5,626 nt of DNA from NCBI GenBank assembly GCA_937884735.1, contig CAKZYI010000567.1, positions 1 through 5,626 of the forward strand, given 5' to 3'. The stretch comes from an uncultured Pleurocapsa sp. GTDB taxonomy: Bacteria; Cyanobacteriota; Cyanobacteriia; Cyanobacteriales; Xenococcaceae. Positions 1-5,626 of this stretch are shown piece after piece. Under the pieces are notes generated by a model that saw only the letters and a list, made by a program, of their open reading frames with translations, was not told the origin of the DNA and did no database searches. Position 1 is the stretch's first letter, and each line of letters opens with the position of its first letter. A program made the translations under genes and the position numbers.

Positions 1-2
1 GC

Positions 3-71
3 CGCAACGTGCTGATCTATATGCAGTCAAGCTTACAAAACAAAGTAAATCGCGATCTACACTTTTCCTAG
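3..71 (+). pseudogene. C-terminal end of a CheR-type methyltransferase domain, cut by an amber stop (partial, 5' end outside window)
   Basis: The frame entering at base 3 reads RNVLIYMQSSLQNKVNRDL and then HFS before TAG at 69-71. Bases 1-2 (GC) would complete a Cys codon if preceded by T, giving the CheR-family motif CRNVLIYF. CheR uses S-adenosylmethionine to methylate glutamates of chemoreceptors; in large CheB-CheR-PAS-kinase fusions it sits ahead of the sensory part. After the TAG the same frame continues without a gap through the expected end of the fold (NQGTLFLGEAET-like, here IHQGTLFLGEAETTG), so the stop lies inside the domain. The position normally carries a hydrophobic residue (HFSL or HYAL in relatives I recall), consistent with a Leu TTG to TAG change. 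A protein ending here would lack the last strands of the methyltransferase fold and is probably inactive. Family assignment is fairly sure; the upstream CheB half is inferred, not seen. Confidence 0.75.
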
Positions 72-92
72 ATTCACCAAGGAACTCTATTT

Positions 93-425
93 TTGGGAGA
101 AGCAGAAACCACAGGAAGTTTTGATTCTGAATTTCAACCCCTCAATAAAAAGTGGAAGCTTTATCAAAAAAGAAGAAATGTTCGATTACCTTTTCTTGCT
201 TCAAATAGCTTTCGGACTGCACCTCGCTATTCTATAAATAGAAAAACAAAGTCTGATGAGTATCTCAAAGAATCAATTAAAGAGCAAACTCTCAAACGTA
301 TTTTACAGGATGATAATGCCATCGCCCTGGCGGTAAATCGACAGAATCATCTACTTTATGTTGGTGGTGATGCCCAACATATTTTTAAAACACCCAATGG
401 AGAAATTACTCTCGATATTACGTAG
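93..425 (+). pseudogene. Orphan middle fragment of the CheR-PAS-kinase fusion: CheR end, linker and N-half of a PAS-like domain
   Basis: This piece is in frame with the CheR end before it and the kinase after it, separated by TAG at 69-71 and TAG at 423-425. If translated alone from TTG 93 it gives 110 residues. Residues 1-32 (GEAETTGSFDSEFQPLNKKWKLYQKRR) match the last part of the CheR domain, where relatives read GxSETxGxFxxxFxPLxxKWKIYxRR. Residues 33-72 are a basic linker. Residues 74-110 (DDNAIALAVNRQNHLLYVGGDAQHIF and on) form the first half of the PAS-like domain that follows CheR in these fusions. AAGGA at 79-83 stands 9 bases before the TTG and could serve as a ribosome site, but those bases also encode conserved residues, so this may be chance. 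A separate product would be half of two different folds, so I favour a remnant of a broken or split gene over a real small protein. Confidence 0.6.
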
Positions 426-3400
426 ATGGTGATTTTGCCCCTCCAGCTACCTTTAAATACGGCTTTACATCGAGCCAGAAAAAAGAAACAGGCTGTTACC
501 TATCGAGGAATCAAAATAAGCGTAGCCTCAGAAGTTCATCAGGTGAATATACAGGTTTTACCACCAGCCATTGATTCCCAAGACGATTTGTATATAGTCA
601 AAATAGAGCCAGAAGCAATTGTCGCTCCATCTTCATTTGTAGAAGAGTTTGAAACCAGTAGTCAAGCTCAACAAAGAATTAATGAACTAGAACTAGAGCT
701 ACAGTATACCCGTGAAAATTTACAGGCAATAGTTGAAGAATTAGAAAGCACCAACGAAGAACAACAGGCTTCCAATGAGGAATTGATTGCTTCTAATGAA
801 GAGCTGCAAAGTACCAACGAAGAATTACACTCGGTTAACGAAGAGATGCATACGGTCAACGCTGAGTATCAGTCCAAGATTCAACAGCTTACCGAATTGG
901 GCAACGACCTAGATAATCTGCTTCAAAGCACAAAAATTGGCGTTATTTTTCTCGATCGACAGTTGAGAATTCGTAAATTTACGCCCGCAGCCTCAGAAGT
1001 ATTTGCTTTACGTCATACAGATGTCGAGCGTCCTTTGTCAGAGCTATTTTGGAAAATTGAATGTCCCAACTTATTAGATTTATTACAAGACGTATTAGAA
1101 ACCAAACAATCTCAAGAATTAGAAGTTAGACTCAAGCAAAAAAACGACTACTTCTTGATGGGAATCAACCTTTATCAAGCAGGTAAATTAGAAGATAAAG
1201 GACTGGTAATTACCTTTGTCAAAATCAACGAAACGAAAAAAGCACAGTTTGCTCTAAAAGAGAGAGAACGAAGTTTTCAAGCAATTTTCAACTCCATGTT
1301 CCAGTTTATTGGAGTTTTGACTCCTGCTGGAATTACCCTAGAGGCAAATCGAACTGCCCTAGAATTTGGTGGATTGACTTTAGAAGACGTGCTAAATAAA
1401 CCCTTTTGTGAAGTAAAATGGTGGACAATCTCCGATGCCACTCAAGAACAGTTAAAAAATGCGATCGCACGGGCAGCAAAAGGAGAATTTGTGCGTTATG
1501 AAGTAGATATTTTGGGTGCAAAAGCTCGAGTCGCCACCATTGACTTTTCCATTAAACCCGTACTCGATGATACAGGAAAAGTCGTGCAGTTAATTCTTGA
1601 AGGAAGAGAAATCAGCGAACTCAAAAAAACTCGAGAAGAATTAAAGCAAACCAACTTGGATCTCGAAAATAGAGTAACCGAACGCACTCAAACCCTCGCT
1701 TTATTTAGCGATCGCCTACAGCAAATTCATCGTCTGGCGATCGCTCATCACGAACAGATAGAAGACTTGTATGCCGACTATCTTCAGGCGGGATGTCACA
1801 TGTTCAAGCTCTCTACGGGAATTGTCAGCCAAATCAACCAAGATACATATAAAATTGCGGCGATAGAATCACCTCTAGATTTGGCAGTTGGCTACGAAAC
1901 TTCTTATGCCCAGACTTACTGTGCCGAAGTAATTGAAACTCGATCTACTATTACCTACAATCGGGTGGGTGAAATCGAAGCCATGAAAAACCATCCCGTA
2001 TATCTCAACTTAAAGTTAGAGTCGTTTATTAGTACGCCAATCTTGGTCAACGGTAGGCTACACGGCACATTAAACTTTTCTGATACTAATGCTAGAAAAA
2101 CAGAATTTACTGAAGAGGAAAAAGAAATTGTCGAACTAATGGCGAGAGATATTGGTAATTCGATCGCTTCTGTCCGAGCAGAAGAAGCCTTAAAAGTAAG
2201 TGAAATCCGCTTCCGCAATGCCTTTGAACAAGCAGCAGTAGGAGTCGCCCATGTATCTCCAGGAGGTGAATTTATTCAGGTCAATCAGCGTCTGTGTCAT
2301 ATTTTGGGTTACGACAACAGCACCTTGGTTAATTTGACTTTCCAAGAGATTACCCATCCCCAAGATTTAGCTGTCGATGTTGAATATGTTCGACAGATGC
2401 TAAAAGGAGAAATTGACAACTATTCCATGGAGAAACGCTATCTTAAAAGCGATCGCTCGATTATCTGGAGCAATCTTACCGTATCTTTGGTCAAAGACAG
2501 TTGGGGAAAGCCAGAATATTTTATCTCGGTAATTGAAGATATTAGCGATCGCAAACGCGCTGAAACCGCCCTTGAGGAAAGTAGAACCAAACTCAAACAA
2601 GCTAACCAAGCCAAGGATAATTTTATCGCTCATATGAGCCACGAATTACGAACTCCTTTAACTAGCATTTTGGGTTTTGCCAAACTTCTACAAAAAGACT
2701 CTTTGCTTCCCTCTCGAAGACTACATTATGCTAACGTTGTCCATCAATCAGGAGAACATTTACTAACTCTGATTAATGATATTCTTGACTTCTCCAAAAT
2801 TACCGCCAACCAGCTAAAACTAGAATCAGAAGATTTTAATCTTGTTTCTTTCTTATCTCAAATCGTTACTACCCTACGTATTCGCGCCCAAGAAAAGGGC
2901 ATCAAGCTATCTACTATTTTTTCCCCTGCTTTGCCCATTTCCGTCAACGGAGATCTCAATCGATTAAGACAGGTTTTATATAATTTAATTGGTAATGCGA
3001 TTAAATTTACCGATGCTGGTAGAGTTACCCTCAAGGTTGGATGTATCCCTGAAGACGCAAATATCAGTCGAGAAAAAAGCACGGGTATTCAAAAAATTCG
3101 CTTTGAAGTAGAAGATACAGGGGTTGGTATTCCTCAAGACAAACTGGCTGATATTTTTTCTCCCTTTGAACAATTAAACAGCAATACGGCTAAATATAAG
3201 GGTACGGGATTAGGTTTAACCATTAGTCAAAACATTGTTCGATTAATGAACAGTCAGATTCAAATAGAAAGCCAAGAAGATCGAGGCAGCAAATTTTGGT
3301 TCGATCTAGAATTACCTGCAGTAGAAAATTTGCCCATAGTAACTTCTAATCGATTTGACAGGCAACAATCTCGTCGCCTACAAAGCCCCCAAAAAATATT

Positions 3401-4004
3401 AATCGTAGACGACAATGAAGAGACTCGAATTCTATTGCTAGGGCTGTTACAACCATTAGGTTTTACCGTCGAAGAAGCCCCCAATGGCGCGATCGCTATT
3501 GCCATAGCCAAAACTTTTCAGCCTGATGCTATTTTGACCGATTTAGTTATGCCCGTGATGAATGGTAAAGAAATGATTGCCAGAATTAAACAGCAACCCT
3601 TGCTCAAAGATATTCCGATCTTTATGATCTCTGCTAACAGTCAAATGATTGTTCAGCCCGATGAGGTTGAGTGCGATGAATTTTTATCCAAGCCTTTCGA
3701 TTTAGAAAAGCTGTTAGATTTATTAGAAAACTACCTTGATTTAGATTGGCAAGCAGACAAAACTACTACTGCTGCTGAAAATATTTCATCAACTTTGGAT
3801 GTTCCTTCTCAAAAAGAAATAGTGCGTTTGCTAGAGCTAGTTAGCTTTGGCGATTTACAGGCTGTAGAAGCAAAAATAGACTCTCTAGTAGAATTGGAAG
3901 CTAAGTATACTAGTTTTGCCCAGGAAATAAAGCAGCTTGCTAGCAGCTTTCAACAAAACCAGCTCGAATCTTTTCTCGAAAATTTCTTAAACAACAAATC
4001 TTGA
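426..4004 (+). CDS. Hybrid sensor histidine kinase: coiled coil, PAS-PAS-GAF-PAS, HisKA-HATPase, receiver (kinase part of a split CheR fusion)
   Basis: A 1192-residue, probably cytoplasmic kinase; I see no hydrophobic membrane segment. Residues 1-70 complete a PAS-like domain begun before the TAG (LPLNTALHRARK). Residues 78-162 are coiled coil with six NEE-type heptads. Then PAS (163-275), PAS (283-398, followed by a coil to about 430), GAF (445-580) and PAS (593-712). HisKA carries SHELRTP with phospho-acceptor His739. HATPase_c (845-965) has the N box (N853, N857), G1 DTGVG (897-901), F box (FSPFEQL, 911-917) and G2 GTGLGL (926-931), all intact. The receiver (991-1105) has acidic D995/D996, acceptor D1039, S1069 and K1089. 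The tail 1126-1190 is helical with no His. ATG 426 abuts the TAG at 423-425; the nearest purine-rich tract (GGAGAAA, 399-405) is too far for a normal ribosome site, so initiation may depend on termination-reinitiation. The Met itself looks ancestral to the fusion rather than a natural start. It could be annotated as one interrupted gene with the upstream pieces. Ligands are unknown. Confidence 0.93.
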   Translation: MVILPLQLPLNTALHRARKKKQAVTYRGIKISVASEVHQVNIQVLPPAIDSQDDLYIVKIEPEAIVAPSSFVEEFETSSQAQQRINELELELQYTRENLQAIVEELESTNEEQQASNEELIASNEELQSTNEELHSVNEEMHTVNAEYQSKIQQLTELGNDLDNLLQSTKIGVIFLDRQLRIRKFTPAASEVFALRHTDVERPLSELFWKIECPNLLDLLQDVLETKQSQELEVRLKQKNDYFLMGINLYQAGKLEDKGLVITFVKINETKKAQFALKERERSFQAIFNSMFQFIGVLTPAGITLEANRTALEFGGLTLEDVLNKPFCEVKWWTISDATQEQLKNAIARAAKGEFVRYEVDILGAKARVATIDFSIKPVLDDTGKVVQLILEGREISELKKTREELKQTNLDLENRVTERTQTLALFSDRLQQIHRLAIAHHEQIEDLYADYLQAGCHMFKLSTGIVSQINQDTYKIAAIESPLDLAVGYETSYAQTYCAEVIETRSTITYNRVGEIEAMKNHPVYLNLKLESFISTPILVNGRLHGTLNFSDTNARKTEFTEEEKEIVELMARDIGNSIASVRAEEALKVSEIRFRNAFEQAAVGVAHVSPGGEFIQVNQRLCHILGYDNSTLVNLTFQEITHPQDLAVDVEYVRQMLKGEIDNYSMEKRYLKSDRSIIWSNLTVSLVKDSWGKPEYFISVIEDISDRKRAETALEESRTKLKQANQAKDNFIAHMSHELRTPLTSILGFAKLLQKDSLLPSRRLHYANVVHQSGEHLLTLINDILDFSKITANQLKLESEDFNLVSFLSQIVTTLRIRAQEKGIKLSTIFSPALPISVNGDLNRLRQVLYNLIGNAIKFTDAGRVTLKVGCIPEDANISREKSTGIQKIRFEVEDTGVGIPQDKLADIFSPFEQLNSNTAKYKGTGLGLTISQNIVRLMNSQIQIESQEDRGSKFWFDLELPAVENLPIVTSNRFDRQQSRRLQSPQKILIVDDNEETRILLLGLLQPLGFTVEEAPNGAIAIAIAKTFQPDAILTDLVMPVMNGKEMIARIKQQPLLKDIPIFMISANSQMIVQPDEVECDEFLSKPFDLEKLLDLLENYLDLDWQADKTTTAAENISSTLDVPSQKEIVRLLELVSFGDLQAVEAKIDSLVELEAKYTSFAQEIKQLASSFQQNQLESFLENFLNNKS
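744..869 (+). repeat. Six 21-bp (heptad) coding repeats, (S/T)xNEEL-type signalling coil
   Basis: Residues 107-148 of the kinase are six consecutive heptads: ESTNEEQ, QASNEEL, IASNEEL, QSTNEEL, HSVNEEM and HTVNAEY. They sit between the split PAS-like domain and the first complete PAS. The NEEL heptad coil is a signature of CheB-CheR-PAS-kinase fusions and of related signalling helices that link input and output by coiled-coil dimerisation. At DNA level the copies have drifted (AACGAAGA, AATGAGGA, AATGAAGA variants), so this is a protein-level repeat kept by selection rather than a fresh tandem duplication. It strengthens the assignment of the upstream fragments to the same ancestral protein. 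Confidence 0.85.
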
Positions 4005-4017
4005 ATGTAACATTCAA
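4001..4017 (+). other. Small stem-loop overlapping the kinase stop codon
   Basis: TTGAATG (4001-4007) and CATTCAA (4011-4017) are perfect inverted repeats around the three bases TAA. The kinase stop TGA (4002-4004) is in the left arm. The stem is only 7 bp and AT-rich, so it would be weak alone; it stands 8 bases before a much longer hairpin and may stack with it at the mRNA 3' end. Confidence 0.4.
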
Positions 4018-4025
4018 CATGCTTA

Positions 4026-4059
4026 TTTTCTGCTTAAGCATTATTGCTTAAGCAGAAAA
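4026..4059 (+). terminator. Perfect 15-bp inverted repeat after the kinase gene; possible transcript-end hairpin, no U-tract
   Basis: TTTTCTGCTTAAGCA (4026-4040) pairs without mismatch with TGCTTAAGCAGAAAA (4045-4059) around a TTAT loop. It starts 21 bases past the kinase stop, the expected place for a terminator or a 3'-stabilising hairpin. However, the run after the stem (A at 4060, then GTAATCTATTTATT) is not a T-run, and the T/A tracts are inside the stem on the wrong sides for a classical intrinsic terminator on either strand. Each arm contains the self-complementary 10-mer TGCTTAAGCA, so the element is also a direct repeat of a palindrome with 14-bp period and could bind a dimeric protein. 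The structure is certain; the terminator role is uncertain. Confidence 0.5.
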
Positions 4060-4249
4060 AGTAATCTATTTATTAGCTGAATTATTGTAGTGCTGCTCTA
4101 TTTAATTGTATACACTGACCTTCTTGCTAATTATTGATAATAAAATAGCATTTATACTAATTACATTCAGTGTTTTTACAGAGAACAAATTTTATTTATC
4201 TTAACTGCTAGATCTGGAAATATCAGCAATTAAACCCATTACCAATCAA

Positions 4250-4255
4250 TATAAT
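4250..4255 (+). promoter_or_regulatory. Candidate -10 element (TATAAT) for the REC-GAF-GGDEF gene
   Basis: A perfect TATAAT lies 52 bases before ATG 4308. No good TTGACA-like -35 hexamer is present at 16-18 bp spacing (the bases at 4227-4232 read CAATTA), so the promoter would need an activator or belong to the cyanobacterial class that lacks a -35 element. Transcription would begin near 4262, leaving a leader of about 45 bases that contains the 4267-4294 dyad. In an AT-rich spacer a chance TATAAT is possible. Confidence 0.4.
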
Positions 4256-4266
4256 GTCAGTTAGAA

Positions 4267-4294
4267 ATACTGTATGTAATCTAAATCACAGTAT
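4267..4294 (+). promoter_or_regulatory. 7-bp dyad ATACTGT-N14-ACAGTAT in the presumed leader of the response regulator
   Basis: ATACTGT (4267-4273) and its exact reverse complement ACAGTAT (4288-4294) are separated by 14 bases. They lie just downstream of the -10-like TATAAT and end 13 bases before the start codon, next to the weak ribosome site AGAAGA (4295-4300). The dyad could be an operator overlapping the transcription start or a leader stem controlling ribosome access. No known regulator is recognised; the spacing does not fit the NtcA consensus GTA-N8-TAC. Confidence 0.3.
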
Positions 4295-4307
4295 AGAAGA
4301 ATTTTGC

Positions 4308-5626
4308 ATGAGCAAACCCATAGCTTCTTTGTCATCTCAAACAATTCTGATTGTTGATGATACTCCTAATATTTTGCAGCTACTGTTCAATTATTTAAAT
4401 AATGTTGGCTATAAAATTTTGATTGCTCAAAATGGCAAAAAAGCTTTGAAAGTAGCAGAAGCAATGCAGCCTGACTTAATCATCTTAGATGTAATGATGC
4501 CGGAGCTTGATGGATTTGCAACTTGCCGTTATTTAAAAACTAATTCTAGTACCAAAGATATTCCGATTATTTTTATGACTGCCTTGGCGCAGCCCGAAGA
4601 AAAAGTACAGGGCTTGATGTTGGGGGCAGTGGACTATATTACCAAACCTATTGAAGAACAAGAATTGTTGGCACGGATTCAAACTCATCTTTCTCTCCAG
4701 AGTTTGCATCAGCATTTAGCCAAAGATATTGCCAGACAAAAACTATTATACGAAATCAGCGATCGCATTCGACGTTCCTTAGACTTGGATTTGATTTTAA
4801 AAACCGCAACCAATGAAATTAGATCTTTTCTTAACTGCGATCTTGTTACCTTGGCTCAAATAAAAGAACAAGATATTGAAATTCGCTCTTGCTCTTCTTT
4901 AGAAAAAATTACGCCAGAAACAAAACAAACCATATCCCATAGCTCTCTCTGCTCCAGTCGCCAAGAGTATCAATCTTATTTGCAAGGAAATGTCCGCATC
5001 TATCAACAGCAAGAATCGTCGGTTTGCGATCGCAGCACTGATATTTTGAAGTCCAATGCTAGGCTAATTGTACCTATTTTAATCGGTCATATAGATCTGC
5101 CCCTGAGTTCTTCAACTTCAATTTTGACCAAAGATGATGCTACGAATCGAAACTCTCTATACGGATGGCTAATTGCCGAACGCTATCAGTCTCCTCAACA
5201 ATGGCAACCTGAAGAAATTAGCTTTTTAAAAGAGTTGACTACTCAACTGGCGATCGCCATTAAACAAGGACAGCTACATCAAAAAATATCTCAGTTAGCG
5301 GTCGTAGACTCCCTCACCAAGGTCTACAATCGCCGTTACTTTGACCAACAGCTCAATCTGGAGTGGCGTAGGCTAAAACGGATTTCCGCGCCCCTGTCGT
5401 TGATTATGTGCGATGTAGACTATTTTAAAATCTACAACGATACCTATGGTCATCAACAAGGCGATCGATGTTTGCAACTAATCGCCAAAGCGATTTCTAA
5501 GGTGCTTAAAAGATCTGGAGATGTACTTTCCCGTTATGGAGGAGAGGAATTTGTTGTTATACTCCCCCATACTCATCTGGCAGGAGCGACTCTAGTTGCC
5601 GAAGCTATCAAAGAAACTGTCAAAGA
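4308..5626 (+). CDS. Response regulator with REC-GAF-GGDEF domains, probable diguanylate cyclase (3' end outside window)
   Basis: At least 439 residues, open to the right edge. It likely makes cyclic di-GMP from two GTP in response to phosphorylation. The receiver (about 11-125) has D17/D18, phospho-acceptor D61 (ILDVMMP), T91 and K113 (TKP). A cyanobacterial-type GAF spans about 150-318, with an extra polar stretch of some 25 residues between VPILI and LYGWLIAERY. GGDEF begins at about 331 (VVDSLTKVYNRRYFD), with metal-binding D369 in DVDYFK, the conserved NDTYGHQQGD, the inhibition-site motif R402-S-G-D405 and active-site GGEEF at 411-415 at the right spacing; roughly 55-60 residues of this domain remain outside. 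The start at ATG 4308 is preferred because the receiver begins there with a normal short lead and AGAAGA precedes it. The in-frame ATG 4254 lacks a ribosome site and overlaps the -10-like TATAAT. The neighbouring hybrid kinase is the obvious candidate phosphodonor, which is inference. Confidence 0.9.
   Translation, partial: MSKPIASLSSQTILIVDDTPNILQLLFNYLNNVGYKILIAQNGKKALKVAEAMQPDLIILDVMMPELDGFATCRYLKTNSSTKDIPIIFMTALAQPEEKVQGLMLGAVDYITKPIEEQELLARIQTHLSLQSLHQHLAKDIARQKLLYEISDRIRRSLDLDLILKTATNEIRSFLNCDLVTLAQIKEQDIEIRSCSSLEKITPETKQTISHSSLCSSRQEYQSYLQGNVRIYQQQESSVCDRSTDILKSNARLIVPILIGHIDLPLSSSTSILTKDDATNRNSLYGWLIAERYQSPQQWQPEEISFLKELTTQLAIAIKQGQLHQKISQLAVVDSLTKVYNRRYFDQQLNLEWRRLKRISAPLSLIMCDVDYFKIYNDTYGHQQGDRCLQLIAKAISKVLKRSGDVLSRYGGEEFVVILPHTHLAGATLVAEAIKETVK

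Larger units (their letters stand above)
4005..4307. other. Intergenic region, non-coding, AT-rich
   Basis: No convincing reading frame is present on either strand in these 303 bases. The left part holds the long hairpin. The middle (about 4060-4240) is AT-rich and I see nothing definite there beyond short imperfect dyads, for example TGCTA at 4125-4129 facing TAGCA at 4146-4150, and ACACTGA at 4112-4118 facing TCAGTGT at 4167-4173. The right part holds a -10-like TATAAT and a dyad ahead of the response regulator gene. The spacing and the promoter-like signal suggest that the regulator is transcribed separately rather than only by read-through from the kinase. Confidence 0.6.

Noticed and set aside
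668..859. Antisense frame with Ser-rich repeats (SSL repeats)
   Set aside because: It is the mirror of the NEEL heptad coil on the + strand; no ribosome site or family resemblance.
744..869. Tandem DNA repeat or CRISPR-like array
   Set aside because: The 21-base period is a heptad coiled-coil coding repeat, with drifted codons and no spacers.
1333..3511. Several 60-87 residue antisense frames opposite the kinase
   Set aside because: Low-complexity shadows of the + strand coding sequence, with no recognisable domains or start signals.
4125..4150. Imperfect dyad TGCTA...TAGCA in the spacer
   Set aside because: Only 5 perfect outer pairs with several inner mismatches in AT-rich DNA; likely chance.
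4267..4294. NtcA-type binding site in the leader
   Set aside because: The arms and spacing do not match GTA-N8-TAC.
4254..4307. Upstream in-frame ATG for the response regulator, adding 18 residues
   Set aside because: No ribosome site, overlaps the TATAAT element, and the added residues are not receiver-like; ATG 4308 is better supported.
4533..4715. Antisense 60-residue frame opposite the receiver of the GGDEF gene
   Set aside because: Lies wholly across conserved receiver codons on the + strand and has no coding features of its own.

Overview
The window reads as accessory signalling DNA from an AT-rich cyanobacterium. The evidence is nine perfect copies of the octamer GCGATCGC (HIP1, a cyanobacterial hallmark) within about 5.6 kb, plus multi-PAS/GAF signalling proteins with cyanobacterial-style sequences such as a GAF ending in WQPEEISFLKELTTQLAIAI. 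A unicellular or baeocytous (Pleurocapsales-like) lineage is possible, but this is a guess from composition only. All genes lie on the + strand.

Region 1 (1-4004) is one ancestral reading frame. It encodes the back part of a CheR-PAS-histidine kinase fusion, the kind that usually also has an N-terminal CheB methylesterase upstream. The end of the CheR methyltransferase fold enters at the left edge, but the frame is cut by two in-frame amber codons: TAG at 69-71 inside the CheR domain, and TAG at 423-425 inside the following PAS-like domain. The second amber is abutted by ATG 426. From there a 1192-codon frame is intact: rest of the PAS-like domain, a heptad coiled coil with the (S/T)xNEEL signature, PAS, PAS, GAF, PAS, HisKA, HATPase_c, receiver and a helical tail. 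The methyltransferase end is therefore severed from a kinase that still carries all the catalytic motifs.

Region 2 (4005-4307) is non-coding. It begins with a small stem-loop on the stop codon and then a perfect 15-bp inverted repeat built from two copies of the palindrome TGCTTAAGCA. Near its right end are a consensus -10 element (TATAAT, 4250-4255) and a 7-bp dyad in the presumed 5' leader of the next gene.

Region 3 (4308-5626, running off the right edge) is a response regulator with REC, GAF and GGDEF domains. It is a likely diguanylate cyclase with both the active-site GGEEF and the product-inhibition RxxD site.

The simplest functional picture, which is inference, is that the hybrid kinase senses through its PAS/GAF domains and passes phosphate to its own receiver and/or to the neighbouring REC-GAF-GGDEF protein, setting cyclic di-GMP. 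The most notable observation is the double amber split of a conserved fusion: recent decay of the methyltransferase half, gene fission with reinitiation, or, less likely, UAG readthrough.
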